The position numbers and the translations under genes are program-made. Of a DNA stretch of 21,984 bases, positions 12,001-15,627 are shown one piece after another. The notes beneath the pieces were generated by a model. The model had not been told where the DNA came from. It saw only the letters and a program-made list of their open reading frames with translations, and searched no databases. This DNA comes from a virus. The stretch covers positions 1 to 21,984 of the IMG/VR virus record IMGVR_UViG_3300006805_001739; one strand, given 5' to 3'. The number at the start of each line of letters is the position of its first letter. Position 1 is the stretch's first letter.

Positions 12001-12170
12001 GAGGATTGTTTGCTCAGCACCTGTTGGCTAATACTTTAGGTATGCCTGCAGCTACTATTCCATTATTTATTAACCAACTGGGTAATCCACTACAACCTGG
12101 AGGATTAGGTGCAGTAGGTGCACTAAATCAACCACTACCTATTAAAATGCTACTAGGTGGAATCAACTAG
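1..12170 (+). CDS. Giant virion RNA polymerase-like protein with N-terminal SF1 helicase (5' partial)
   Basis: The frame is open from base 3 to the TAG at 12168-12170, giving 4,055 residues in the window; the start lies upstream. Residues are counted from the codon at base 3. Residues 20-40 form a Pro/Thr/Glu-rich linker. An SF1B RecD/Dda-like helicase follows: Walker A GAAGTGKTT (207), DESS (about 304), GDAAQLRPV (333), HKSQGGT (624) and YVGTTRA (654). A SLOG-like domain spans about 714-933 (HSGGAKGYD, NADGIFAIG, NGGTSVAVQ). A DUF4326-like domain spans about 984-1075 (GNPF, SHANALDYL). A kinase-like P-loop is AHAGTGKS (1101). The T7/N4-type RNA polymerase covers about 1440-2580: NRVG region (R1864), motif A DGVTNG (D2022), motif B R2119-x3-K2123-x7-Y2131-G, motif C HHDEN (D2424). 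Zincin HELVH is at 2753 with a possible third ligand E2811. The C-terminal 1,200 residues have no enzyme motif I recognise and end in a Gly/Pro/Leu-rich tail. N4 packages a 3,500-residue polymerase of this type in its virion; virion location here is inferred. The polymerase and helicase calls are firm, the smaller domains less so. Confidence 0.88.
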   Translation, partial: NAASFEEEYDNQADIIEGELRGEPTPTEAEPSTPEPTVEDTLTAKLEKAKEDALNELEDLFKEAGKGLKQNADPVLITKIMAATVKLTGIYFALGTIKFADWAKAILTDLKKRGVDPEDVKPLLKQAYLATAASSEVKDEILDQMDDAKTVRAFDIDSLLLGSKDTKEVPKGNGEIKLNEGQEKAFSEIMTFLENTDPSVNTHTLIGAAGTGKTTIVNSILKALREAGSVYGTVVLTSPTHRANTVTMSKNKSEKVQTLHKLLNLLPWIDLDKFSDYDSSKVTFKRGDSEDDTGFPSSGLVIVDESSMIGDDLYDFLIKSLDANPGVKILFLGDAAQLRPVSKKNKNGERVGIKDDAKDSKALTESNSVSILTKVERAENSALLGESVYLRNGKGNFSDTNNMTDSNGVVFLNEKKTFIDKVVDMFKSKEFLKDPLLVRVVAFRNEVIKDLNNRIREGIYGKNPPDYVVGELLLGYNAYGKANPGGILPIANGVDYIIDKIGPTESKEILGVSVLTAEITFHDVFGLAKSKKLRFILPSNTEATWTALGLVGDKFLTHDANGKFIPERDTRARYKRKKPFEEVLGEYVFPRDIGVMEKKKGDTKEKLRPIHNQTINYGYAHTIHKSQGGTYSYVFVEGRDIDSPDADLNKRLRYVGTTRAKKGAFIYVGPGVAIDTSKPVTYLSFTPADAKDKSKVETPIIEETPKTVDPILGAYTNHSGGAKGYDAEWDIIGSEFGFNNNNHYLLPVDGDVADPRLKAKGVKPVDATKDIGQVAATGQATGEAQVAVTEAERLMGRIAPNHTTRNTKKIRNYAQVKNADGIFAIGSLIPKGAEITIAQGKETRTALVPQVNGGTSVAVQLGIMMGKPTYVFNQVENDTYAEGWHKWDAAKEDFVPTGIPVLTKNFAGVGTSSNTTEQGKQAIRDVYQKTLDSLNESESKTTGTSIDASNIYDRLNPSKTVTENVALESWSNLKDATEAITDKAVISTRIKGSNEHFGNPFSSTVAGLIKTKSTEESVVRYLDWILSETTDINPEQHAWIREQLKSQALVGKPILYYKELGEPSHANALDYLINTEFKVDPEVATETQTINPEYRGKVILAHAGTGKSFATKSNPDIVDGDVLYYQATNTIIDKYNKANGENVPKIKDVTGTRGVFDAWGEYGDKAAIQALEVLKVSNKNVVGELSKVTPTDVAKWKKSLLGGDSDTKAIATLEKYLVSKTEIDSRKAEAIRRRNEIYQEYAKQARALADSGKTVLSSSIRPELIAVADIVIAQNDVNFIAKNLTSSERVNQNSEVDLGKIQKKIDKAIRVEGELGNKGKRITLKNLGDKQFISDLLFGSDEVIAESVIDEGVSVHGKPKLMSKPIREIDNELPVGGMSVFTGAANVTPRERQAAQAKIINSPNTTETKVVAPIKRKDGSTTPGRTTKIEISGLQKANLVVASFYQKAKSNSVVVAIKDFFTTHFSNDTSANEFLDKFLGRPATPEELNLIRVFRDFHTKRIQPNVRSLLTGYAQLGDFKLTDYLTYLFPDEANPSLDENIVTAISAAAFSFLLEKSGKFTHAEEDVAELLGLDEKTPIPHVVMRRYQNVGSSRAAIVSYLGRSIFETLSLKVQQDATEERKQRMINAFGSLAYNIMAKEGLLQVTEVLNSVVAGDIARVTGQTTDHTVKNDETLKGDHVRGFTTYARVAYDTKTKKSKRGDWLYENNAKLRPDIQEYKDAARGVSSVLNNLFGITNVDTAPLFKEPKGLNQESTDQLGTQVPSALKDNTEQMMKKKYVPNGDTYKAMLHLRDNNTEALEAMIGVVSDEDIAKMHVTQRSSVISTNEGLRRSLENGLAFVSSVPTTEGQYAPIYLPMKVWVLNRVGVTSNLFNEQGDKVHRALTVMSQHVQTIAATQPLVNGEISLVGRALLGAAAYMEEITLSIGKVAVDKTAASVYLPALMEYLSLDRVSSAIASYGKLQDGTATMEDITAVRDLVIEFGGGAMSLASVNVLYQLSTIKDGKATLKTEGEVTTNVAIGSDGVTNGMALSMLVYGIGRPRNKQGATVNSLHNAAGYFYVGDKQETLMAYRSSGADDLYQQLARIQKDLWNTLVTNNRNPVEQAKHAALAFFDPKFGERAGAKVGLVPFVYGSGFTSIKAAQSRAFISSIYATMAKLASSNGGNPTTASIVEFDTHLSALLGKPETFLTNAVLAAREGLTVKEELIKAKVDAILETELTPNMIDKITEVESGIRGTITQNAMKVMSGDLIAARGRVNNLASLGFDIFKGLFDFTRDETLKNLESQGLTKYRVAQNGDRITLEGLTVKQMDRLMADLNKYGPVVVSVAGTYSTNPVESAHAMYIVTKVPQTAELPVSKLHIKTQFDIKHTPNSATVPTFSNFESPLYTITIEYRGPANNASIVQAMDAWVTTQVSSKFDALNHHDENASGVTEAVAMAQFQNKVLFDAALQYGVYKEVLRGSLFRPLRGIIKYGESSTGKETDASSELARRNFAVELSKGTFSSLKQYADENFNIKNKTSYSDLLKAIVTAMYDVEVNKVSALKGLSAISQYSLEGGEYKITPRDKQAIEDKIAALKEELALDLEVATKLGKDLDKLYFSTITTPKAQAKPEVVRTIGSNGRVTQRSTKKIKFRRAGDQSNILNPVYLGNDFLVVNDGIVDVAASIANIDFSGTYMDSALGKAMLKLILSSLPKGLTVQYLTPDNVTPDMAKALVNPNAKDSAVDKLSRGDSWYYNNNIVIAVDGRGHAVSLIHELVHAVTSATVGIGGDPNTIDAFTRLSDRLKEYAADNAASISPHTLKKIEYATGKLSEFITVMLTEQDVFELARKIPTSLKTRTRSANTKGMATLLKDFLTVIADYFRSKVNAAKDSLNGMESLLESTLVIAMDAIQLNKTYFDSGTSEDFEGELDNDLDNKKADAVRLVTEFRAQEVFEALPSSGDLEADQRLSALMLSIIDSTYTPISNSRANTTYTPNEVWGKAISEGRTPYGTGAIAAGFELSQRELFAIEALEVTVKGVIDSGIVSPAYKELLKVFDTAKTVLSAKDFHKGDWSKATEHQKEVAEAKHRYLFNIAQSANGRSDFMSKFVAMALGSHEVHALLTFSEKKAKAKDSTLLSKIEAMYEHALRWVSGYLTNTSTYQQAKDKLPILVRNLVDIDHKKRDQAVGNVFDKLNVGVGKLDKFIKERGNKLDASLTKLVDGTKYPRIAGVTKTAGIIAGGRAMDLLDLAQQYRDLANPGKPLGWKAEILNEMATPSKAKQAVLRLLRRYTLIQTGRKNHSSTTVEALLESFADGGMKLSKSDKEALTYGVLRTDMQVLFSKYGRIGLRRLLSSPQFLDQRIQELEVDVTDPLHRVRVKDLAFYMTTGETNDMLAENALSIARNVGMQTVMKESEVDPDYLSKLDELISLRALEYMDTHHKDSLIKIMDIENARTEGSANGVETLMRYHKRIQEDAKDALYEGNTTAFVKGYIPDITDPHREIKVVTTEAERKQMKDMGYTFVRAYRSHPSEPGGGTRYVYVTEASSKTRYVSGAVSMTGKVKNGTSIFANSDLSYVGEHNVIRRETDLARERILNINPSSYDPRVDGTRGVAPTYSNGGTIIDFRYVHSHATKDSLLSRNNNFAKVLGAFAGSNFDKVSTSDHNKAVIDVITADYQENYTRYPRSFVEVGPDSPDPRVRAMYFMLPEDTRNYVQSIWGKGTPMYIRNTLLLPLFGTSKYTIGLAFDKNPELRNLPERIITGVFSAVFKDTAKLRALQAETLNQSLVSWYKSTVVIRNLTTLMGNQASNTGILLAMNVPATDIYRNSVLAYRAGMDYMSDTRELIRAQNAMNTGIGNAAVHLQTIRKHSDSLARNPLKEFLDAGMLTTIVEDVSLEINDYEYKSRLEQKIDDQLDKLNPTIRKIGATLLVAPSTELYQKLATLTQLSDFTAKYVLYSHMRNKSEEKLSHEDALALADTVFINYDVPTSMELQYGNDMGFLMFTKYTLRVQRAMAYLIKNHKGGLFAQHLLANTLGMPAATIPLFINQLGNPLQPGGLGAVGALNQPLPIKMLLGGIN

Positions 12171-12204
12171 GTAAAAAATACCCCCACTATTAAGTGGGGG
12201 TATT
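12171..12204 (-). terminator. Intrinsic terminator between convergent genes
   Basis: A perfect 12-bp inverted repeat, AATACCCCCACT (12177-12188) and AGTGGGGGTATT (12193-12204), encloses a 4-nt loop. Read leftward, the stem runs into TTTTTTAC, so it is a good rho-independent terminator for the minus-strand cluster, just past the stop of the 59-residue gene at 12209. Read rightward it follows the stop of the giant gene directly, but the tail TATTCATG is a poor U-tract. It may stop both transcripts, with better termination expected leftward. Confidence 0.85.
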
Positions 12205-12208
12205 CATG

Positions 12209-12388
12209 TTACTCGTAAGGATCTCTTTCATTTTTGGTTAGTTTATTCTCAGCTAAGGCTCCAATAATAATACCGATAATAACTGATACAAGTATTAAGG
12301 TAAGTACTGAAGCTAAGATTCTAATACCAATAACCAAACTGATTAATATGAGTACTAGGATTATCCCACCTAGCCAGTACAGGATCAT
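12209..12388 (-). CDS. Small two-helix membrane protein, 59 aa
   Basis: On the minus strand, an ATG at 12388-12386 opens a 59-codon frame ending in TAA at 12211-12209, 5 nt before the terminator hairpin. The start overlaps the TGA of the preceding gene as ATGA, so translation is probably coupled; no independent Shine-Dalgarno site is evident. The product begins MILYWLGG. It has two hydrophobic stretches, about residues 2-21 and 24-46, separated only by a Gly-Ile-Arg turn, and ends in a charged hydrophilic tail (ENKLTKNERDPYE). That suggests a hairpin of two transmembrane helices in the inner membrane. Size and topology would fit a holin-like or other small phage membrane protein, but no lysin gene lies beside it in the window, so function stays open. 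The hydrophobicity, coupling and terminator placement support a real gene. Confidence 0.7.
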   Translation of the reverse strand: MILYWLGGIILVLILISLVIGIRILASVLTLILVSVIIGIIIGALAENKLTKNERDPYE

Positions 12389-12759
12389 TTCAAGCTACGT
12401 GCAAACACAGAATCAACACTCACAGGTGCTTCATCTTCGTCTTCATCTTCCTCTACTACAGGTACATAAGCTGCAACTAATGTATCTTCCTTATCTTCAT
12501 AGAGGGACTTAGGATCTACTTGATCCTTTGGTTCTTCTACTTCTTTGCTCTCTGCTGCAATCTCTGCTGCTGTACGTCTCTTACGTTTAGTAGTAATAGG
12601 TTTGCTTGGGTTGCTACCTGTTACCTCAGCAGAGATGAGGAATGCACCACCTGTGGTTGTTGTTACTGTGATTGTTGTTTCAATACCCAGTACTTCATCA
12701 ATATGCTTTGATAAAGCTTCTTGAATATCATTTGGTTCAATCGTTACTAAGACTTGCAT
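12385..12759 (-). CDS. Unknown protein with basic patch and acidic tail, 124 aa
   Basis: I do not recognise this protein. Residues 1-50 look like a small alpha/beta unit (MQVLVTIEPNDIQEALSKHI, then a Thr-rich strand and AFLISAEVTG). A basic patch TKRKRR lies near residue 57 and is followed by an Ala/Glu-rich helix. The C-terminal third is strongly acidic (EEDEDEDE near residues 103-110). A basic patch followed by an acidic tail would fit a nucleic-acid or protein-partner contact, but this is inference only. The ATG is preceded by AAGGAAC with 8 nt between AGGA and the start, a good ribosome site. The gene overlaps the end of the RuvC-like gene by 13 nt and its TGA overlaps the next ATG, which places it firmly in the leftward operon. 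Confidence 0.8.
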   Translation of the reverse strand: MQVLVTIEPNDIQEALSKHIDEVLGIETTITVTTTTGGAFLISAEVTGSNPSKPITTKRKRRTAAEIAAESKEVEEPKDQVDPKSLYEDKEDTLVAAYVPVVEEDEDEDEAPVSVDSVFARSLK

Positions 12760-13295
12760 AGGAATAGTTCCTTAAATTGTTTTGAAAGTAACCCTACATG
12801 AGCTGCAACAATAGCATCTGCTATGTGTTCTGCTTTACTCATGTTGAGTTCGTTATGGTGTTGAGGGAATGTGTAGTATGGGTGTGTTTTCTGAACCCAC
12901 TTTACTATCTGCTTTTTAGAAGTGTTTCCCCAACCTACGAGTTTCTTTACTTGGTTCGGTGTTACTTCAATGAGGGGCATCTCATATCTGAGTGAACCAA
13001 GAATACTAATACAGATACCATAGCCTACTGATGCCCTAGCACTTTGACTTCCTGTTGGAATCTCAGCAATAGATAGGGATGGTTTGTATGTGTGATATAG
13101 CTCTTGTATTCGTGTGTAATGGTGAGTAGCTGAACTAAGGTCTCTTTGGTTAGGTCTTCTAATATTGATGGATGGAGTATGCTGTAGGACCTCTGTATGT
13201 AATACAGTTAACTGAGTGGTTTCACAATCGTAGTCAATAACAGCAATACCCCAATTCCTTAAACTTGGATCATGGCTAATGAGTCGTAGGTTCAT
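12747..13295 (-). CDS. RuvC-like Holliday junction resolvase, RNase H fold
   Basis: The 182-residue product has the acidic residues expected of RuvC-type resolvases: D9 in a first strand (RLISHDPSLRNWGIAV), E78 after a second strand (SLSIAEIP), and a C-terminal HIAD (H157, D160) leading into an Ala-rich helix. A lysine pair in NTSKKQ (127-128) sits where related enzymes carry basic DNA contacts. Such enzymes resolve four-way and branched junctions made during phage replication and recombination, often before packaging. The frame could open at a GTG at 13322, but that codon has no ribosome site. The ATG at 13295 has GGAA 9 nt upstream and puts the catalytic strand at the N-terminus as in the family, so I chose it. 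It overlaps the preceding gene by 20 nt and the next by 13 nt. The superfamily is clear; the exact subtype is not. Confidence 0.78.
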   Translation of the reverse strand: MNLRLISHDPSLRNWGIAVIDYDCETTQLTVLHTEVLQHTPSINIRRPNQRDLSSATHHYTRIQELYHTYKPSLSIAEIPTGSQSARASVGYGICISILGSLRYEMPLIEVTPNQVKKLVGWGNTSKKQIVKWVQKTHPYYTFPQHHNELNMSKAEHIADAIVAAHVGLLSKQFKELFLCKS

Positions 13296-13560
13296 CTGGT
13301 GTAGTTCCAAAAGGTAAGTCACCTACGCATTCAATAGCAAAAGCTATACCTGCTAGGAAGGCAGTACGTTGATCAGGATCAAGATCCTTATCTACTTTTA
13401 CTGGTTCACCTTTGGTGTTAATACCATCTACTGTAATAGCAACAACTACATCATCAGGGATATCTAAGGTATGGTTTAACTTAGCTACTACTGTGTTGTA
13501 CCATTGAATGATTAAATGACCCATCTGTTCTACAGATTCAATAGGTTTTGTTTCTGACAT
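13276..13560 (-). CDS. Unknown small acidic protein, 94 aa
   Basis: I do not recognise a family. The protein has an N-terminal amphipathic helix (about residues 8-30, GHLIIQWYNTVVAKL), a central beta-like stretch (DDVVVAITVDGI) and a more hydrophobic segment (AFLAGIAFAIECVG, about 67-80) that is too short and mixed for a confident membrane helix. It starts at an ATG at 13560 with AAGAG 9 nt upstream. Its TAG at 13276 lies inside the start of the resolvase gene, so the two are probably translated together. It follows the probable ssDNA-binding protein gene after a 50-nt gap that holds a hairpin. Context suggests a role in DNA metabolism, but nothing in the sequence shows it directly. Confidence 0.72.
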   Translation of the reverse strand: MSETKPIESVEQMGHLIIQWYNTVVAKLNHTLDIPDDVVVAITVDGINTKGEPVKVDKDLDPDQRTAFLAGIAFAIECVGDLPFGTTPDEPTTH

Positions 13561-13578
13561 GTTTTAATACTCTTGAGT

Positions 13579-13600
13579 GGTAAGGGTATTACCCCTTACC
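13579..13600 (-). promoter_or_regulatory. Intergenic RNA hairpin after the ssDNA-binding protein gene
   Basis: GGTAAGGG (13579-13586) pairs with CCCTTACC (13593-13600) around a 6-nt loop, 10 nt past the TAA of the gene at 13611. Leftward, the tail is ACTCAAGAG, with no run of T, so it is not a full intrinsic terminator. It may protect the 3' end of the upstream message, be a processing site, or weaken read-through into the genes downstream. Confidence 0.5.
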
Positions 13601-13610
13601 TAGTTATGGT

Positions 13611-14324
13611 TTATTCTTCGTCAAATAAAGAAGTGGTAGCAACTGGAGCTGTGGATGCAGCACCTAATGTATTTTGTGCTTCAACTGGTTTGAAGTTATC
13701 TACATCTTTACCATCATTCTTCTCTAACCAAACTGCTTGAAATTCAGCAGGTACATTAGCATTCAGCTCAACAATGGTTTGATTAGTCTTAGCATTGAAT
13801 ACTTTATCAATGCGATTAGACTGCTTCATATCATTGGTAGGTACATACTCATCACCAGATTTAACTGTCTTGTTTTCTAGTACACGTAGTACACCTAATT
13901 TAACAGGCTTACCTAATGCTTCTGTGTAAACTGGAACCGAAGTAGGTACTTCTTGTTTGCTTACTGGATCACGTAATTTCACCATTTTAGCTTTAGGTGT
14001 GAGCTCATGTAACTGCTTACCTGTAGCCATAACAGCAAGAGAGTTAGCAGTAAGGAAGTCTGCTAAATAAACTTCTTTACCCTCTTTATCAGTGTAAGTT
14101 GTTTTCTCTTTACCTGATTTCTTAGAAGTAGGATAGATAACAGTTTTAAGCTTCTTACCATCTACTGTTTCAAACTCTAAGTTAAAGGCTAAGCCTCCTT
14201 TACGTGTGCGTGTTTCATACCACATTTTAATAATCATGTTGTAAACACTTGATGGTAATGCAGCGAATCCACCTAAGGTGTCTTTCTCTGCTTGTGCTTC
14301 TGCTACGGGTGCGAAAATACTCAT
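13611..14324 (-). CDS. Probable single-stranded DNA-binding protein, 237 aa
   Basis: The N-terminal two thirds resemble phage ssDNA-binding proteins: a short lead, an LGGFAALPSSVYNMII segment, then beta-rich stretches (GLAFNLEFETVDG, KLKTVIYPTSKK) as expected of an OB fold. Lysine-rich loops could contact DNA. The last 25 residues are low-complexity and end in SLFDEE, an acidic tip with a hydrophobic residue, which is typical of SSB tails that recruit replication partners. It lies in a recombination cluster two genes from a Sak4-like ATPase, and SSB genes often pair with Sak4. The ATG at 14324 begins 5 nt after the HNH gene; GGAT about 9 nt upstream is a modest ribosome site. The family call rests on overall pattern and context rather than on a catalytic motif. 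Confidence 0.68.
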   Translation of the reverse strand: MSIFAPVAEAQAEKDTLGGFAALPSSVYNMIIKMWYETRTRKGGLAFNLEFETVDGKKLKTVIYPTSKKSGKEKTTYTDKEGKEVYLADFLTANSLAVMATGKQLHELTPKAKMVKLRDPVSKQEVPTSVPVYTEALGKPVKLGVLRVLENKTVKSGDEYVPTNDMKQSNRIDKVFNAKTNQTIVELNANVPAEFQAVWLEKNDGKDVDNFKPVEAQNTLGAASTAPVATTSLFDEE

Positions 14325-14329
14325 AAAAT

Positions 14330-14854
14330 TTATCCGTTGTTGTGGGATCCATGATTGTCATGGAATCCTAGTTCTTTAAGTTTTGCTTCTCGTGCAATCA
14401 TTGCACTAGTCGCATCTGGGAATTTGCTTTGGAATACCTTCTTACCATTCAGCTTGATTTCAGCAATCCAACGCTGTCTAGTCTTACAGTACCAAATACC
14501 TTGCTCACCTGAAGAGGTGTTTCTTCTCGCACTTTGGTTTCTAGTGTTTTCGGATTGAGAGATGTCCCTTAAGTTTTCTATTCTGTTATCAGCTTTGTCA
14601 TGGTTAATATGATCTATTACCCCATCAGGGAACTTATCATTAAATAGGAGCCAGACTAGATGATGCTCACGGTAAACGTGTTTGTTAATGCCTACTAATC
14701 TGTAACCTGAAGTCTTGCATAGACTACCTGCTCTGGTTCCTATTACCCTTGTCTTAGCTGTGCCCTTTGAAATCCAGTAGAGATGACCTGTCTTAGCTTC
14801 ATACCGTAATAGCTTCATCAGTTCATCTTTAGTTAGATTGTACTTACTATGCAT
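14330..14854 (-). CDS. Freestanding HNH homing endonuclease with AP2 DNA-binding domain
   Basis: The 174-residue protein has an HNH core at about residues 60-106: H64/H65 in VYREHHLVWLLF, then D81-H82 in GVIDHINHDKADN, then NRIENLRD with N90 and N94, matching the HNH_3 type common in phages. Residues 117-163 match an AP2-like DNA-binding fold (GIWYCKTRQRWIAEIKLNGK, then an Ala-rich helix). This pairing is typical of homing endonucleases that cut related phage genomes lacking the insertion and spread by repair. It overlaps the Sak4-like gene by 8 nt, ends 5 nt before the next gene, and has only a weak GAG ribosome site, so it looks like a mobile gene wedged between two recombination genes. No intron or split host gene is visible around it. 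Confidence 0.9.
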   Translation of the reverse strand: MHSKYNLTKDELMKLLRYEAKTGHLYWISKGTAKTRVIGTRAGSLCKTSGYRLVGINKHVYREHHLVWLLFNDKFPDGVIDHINHDKADNRIENLRDISQSENTRNQSARRNTSSGEQGIWYCKTRQRWIAEIKLNGKKVFQSKFPDATSAMIAREAKLKELGFHDNHGSHNNG

Positions 14855-15581
14855 CGTGGAACTCGTGTAAACGATTTAAGAGTAACTGTGCATCATTGTC
14901 GATGAATGTTTCTTCAAGTGTCCACATACCCATCGTTCCTCGAATACGCTCTCCTATGGTGTCTTTGGTGAGCTGTGTTTGGAATACATGCTTGTATCCC
15001 AACATCTCGTCCATAGGTGTAATCTTAAGTAATGGATTTGCGTATGGAGCTAGTGATTCAAGACTCATCTTCTTCGCTGCTACTACACAACTAAACATGG
15101 ACTCAATACCTACATTCTTTAATGCACCTTTGATAGGTACACTGGTAGTCATGTTCAAGGTATTTTGATCGTAGTTAGTCAATGTATGAGCTAGAAAGAT
15201 CATGTTCTTCTTTGATGGTGCTACACGTTGCTGCATCATGTTTCTAAAGAACTCTGCATAGTTACTCCAACCTGCCATCTTATCTTTAGCAGGTAATACG
15301 TACAGAGATTCATACATGTCCATTAAGAATGTCAGTGTATCAATTACAACAGTATGTACTTTCTCTGTCTGTTCAGCATATTGAAACAACTCAGGGATAT
15401 GCCTTACTGGATCAGTAACATTGATCTCTTTAAACTTGGATCGAAAAGGTAATCGTTTACCTGCTTCACAGCATGCATACAATACACCCTCTGGGTTTGC
15501 TAGTGTATGAAGACTAGCTGACTTACCTGCAGCAGATGGTCCACAGATAAGTACTAGATGGTCGTTAATTACAGCCGTCAT
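14847..15581 (-). CDS. RecA-core ATPase of the AAA_24/Sak4 type
   Basis: This 244-residue P-loop ATPase has Walker A GPSAAGKS at residues 14-21, a Walker B strand TVVID ending at D81, and a sensor-like FLAHT at 129-133. Length and layout match the phage nucleotide-binding family AAA_24, which includes Sak4: a RecA/Rad51 core without extra domains that promotes single-strand annealing with its partner SSB. Here the likely SSB lies two genes downstream, separated only by a mobile HNH gene. It probably acts with the PD-(D/E)XK nuclease and RuvC-like resolvase of this cluster in recombination-dependent replication. The start at 15581 has GAGG 7 nt upstream. A DnaB- or RadA-like role is less likely because the C-terminal domains of those proteins are absent. 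Confidence 0.85.
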   Translation of the reverse strand: MTAVINDHLVLICGPSAAGKSASLHTLANPEGVLYACCEAGKRLPFRSKFKEINVTDPVRHIPELFQYAEQTEKVHTVVIDTLTFLMDMYESLYVLPAKDKMAGWSNYAEFFRNMMQQRVAPSKKNMIFLAHTLTNYDQNTLNMTTSVPIKGALKNVGIESMFSCVVAAKKMSLESLAPYANPLLKITPMDEMLGYKHVFQTQLTKDTIGERIRGTMGMWTLEETFIDNDAQLLLNRLHEFHDA

Positions 15582-15606
15582 TATGGTTCCTCTATTAGTT
15601 CATGAA

Positions 15607-15624
15607 ACTGTCCAAAAGGACAGT
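15607..15624 (-). promoter_or_regulatory. Intergenic RNA hairpin between primase and Sak4-like genes
   Basis: ACTGTCC (15607-15613) and GGACAGT (15618-15624) form a perfect 7-bp stem with a 4-nt loop, 3 nt past the TAA of the primase gene. Leftward it continues as TTCATGAAC and then the ribosome site AGAGGAACC of the next gene, so it lacks a terminator U-run. It may be a processing or stability element. Confidence 0.45.
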
Positions 15625-15627
15625 AGT

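Noticed and set aside
243-12170. A complete gene starting at the ATG at 243
   Set aside because: The same frame is open to the window edge with protein-like codon content, and there is no ribosome site before 243.
12234-12512. A 92-codon rightward frame over the small membrane gene
   Set aside because: It opens on TTG, has no ribosome site, lies antisense to two coupled leftward genes and has low-complexity Ile/Leu/His composition.
12747-13322. The RuvC-like gene starting at GTG 13322
   Set aside because: No ribosome site precedes the GTG, whereas the ATG at 13295 has GGAA 9 nt upstream and gives the usual N-terminal catalytic strand.
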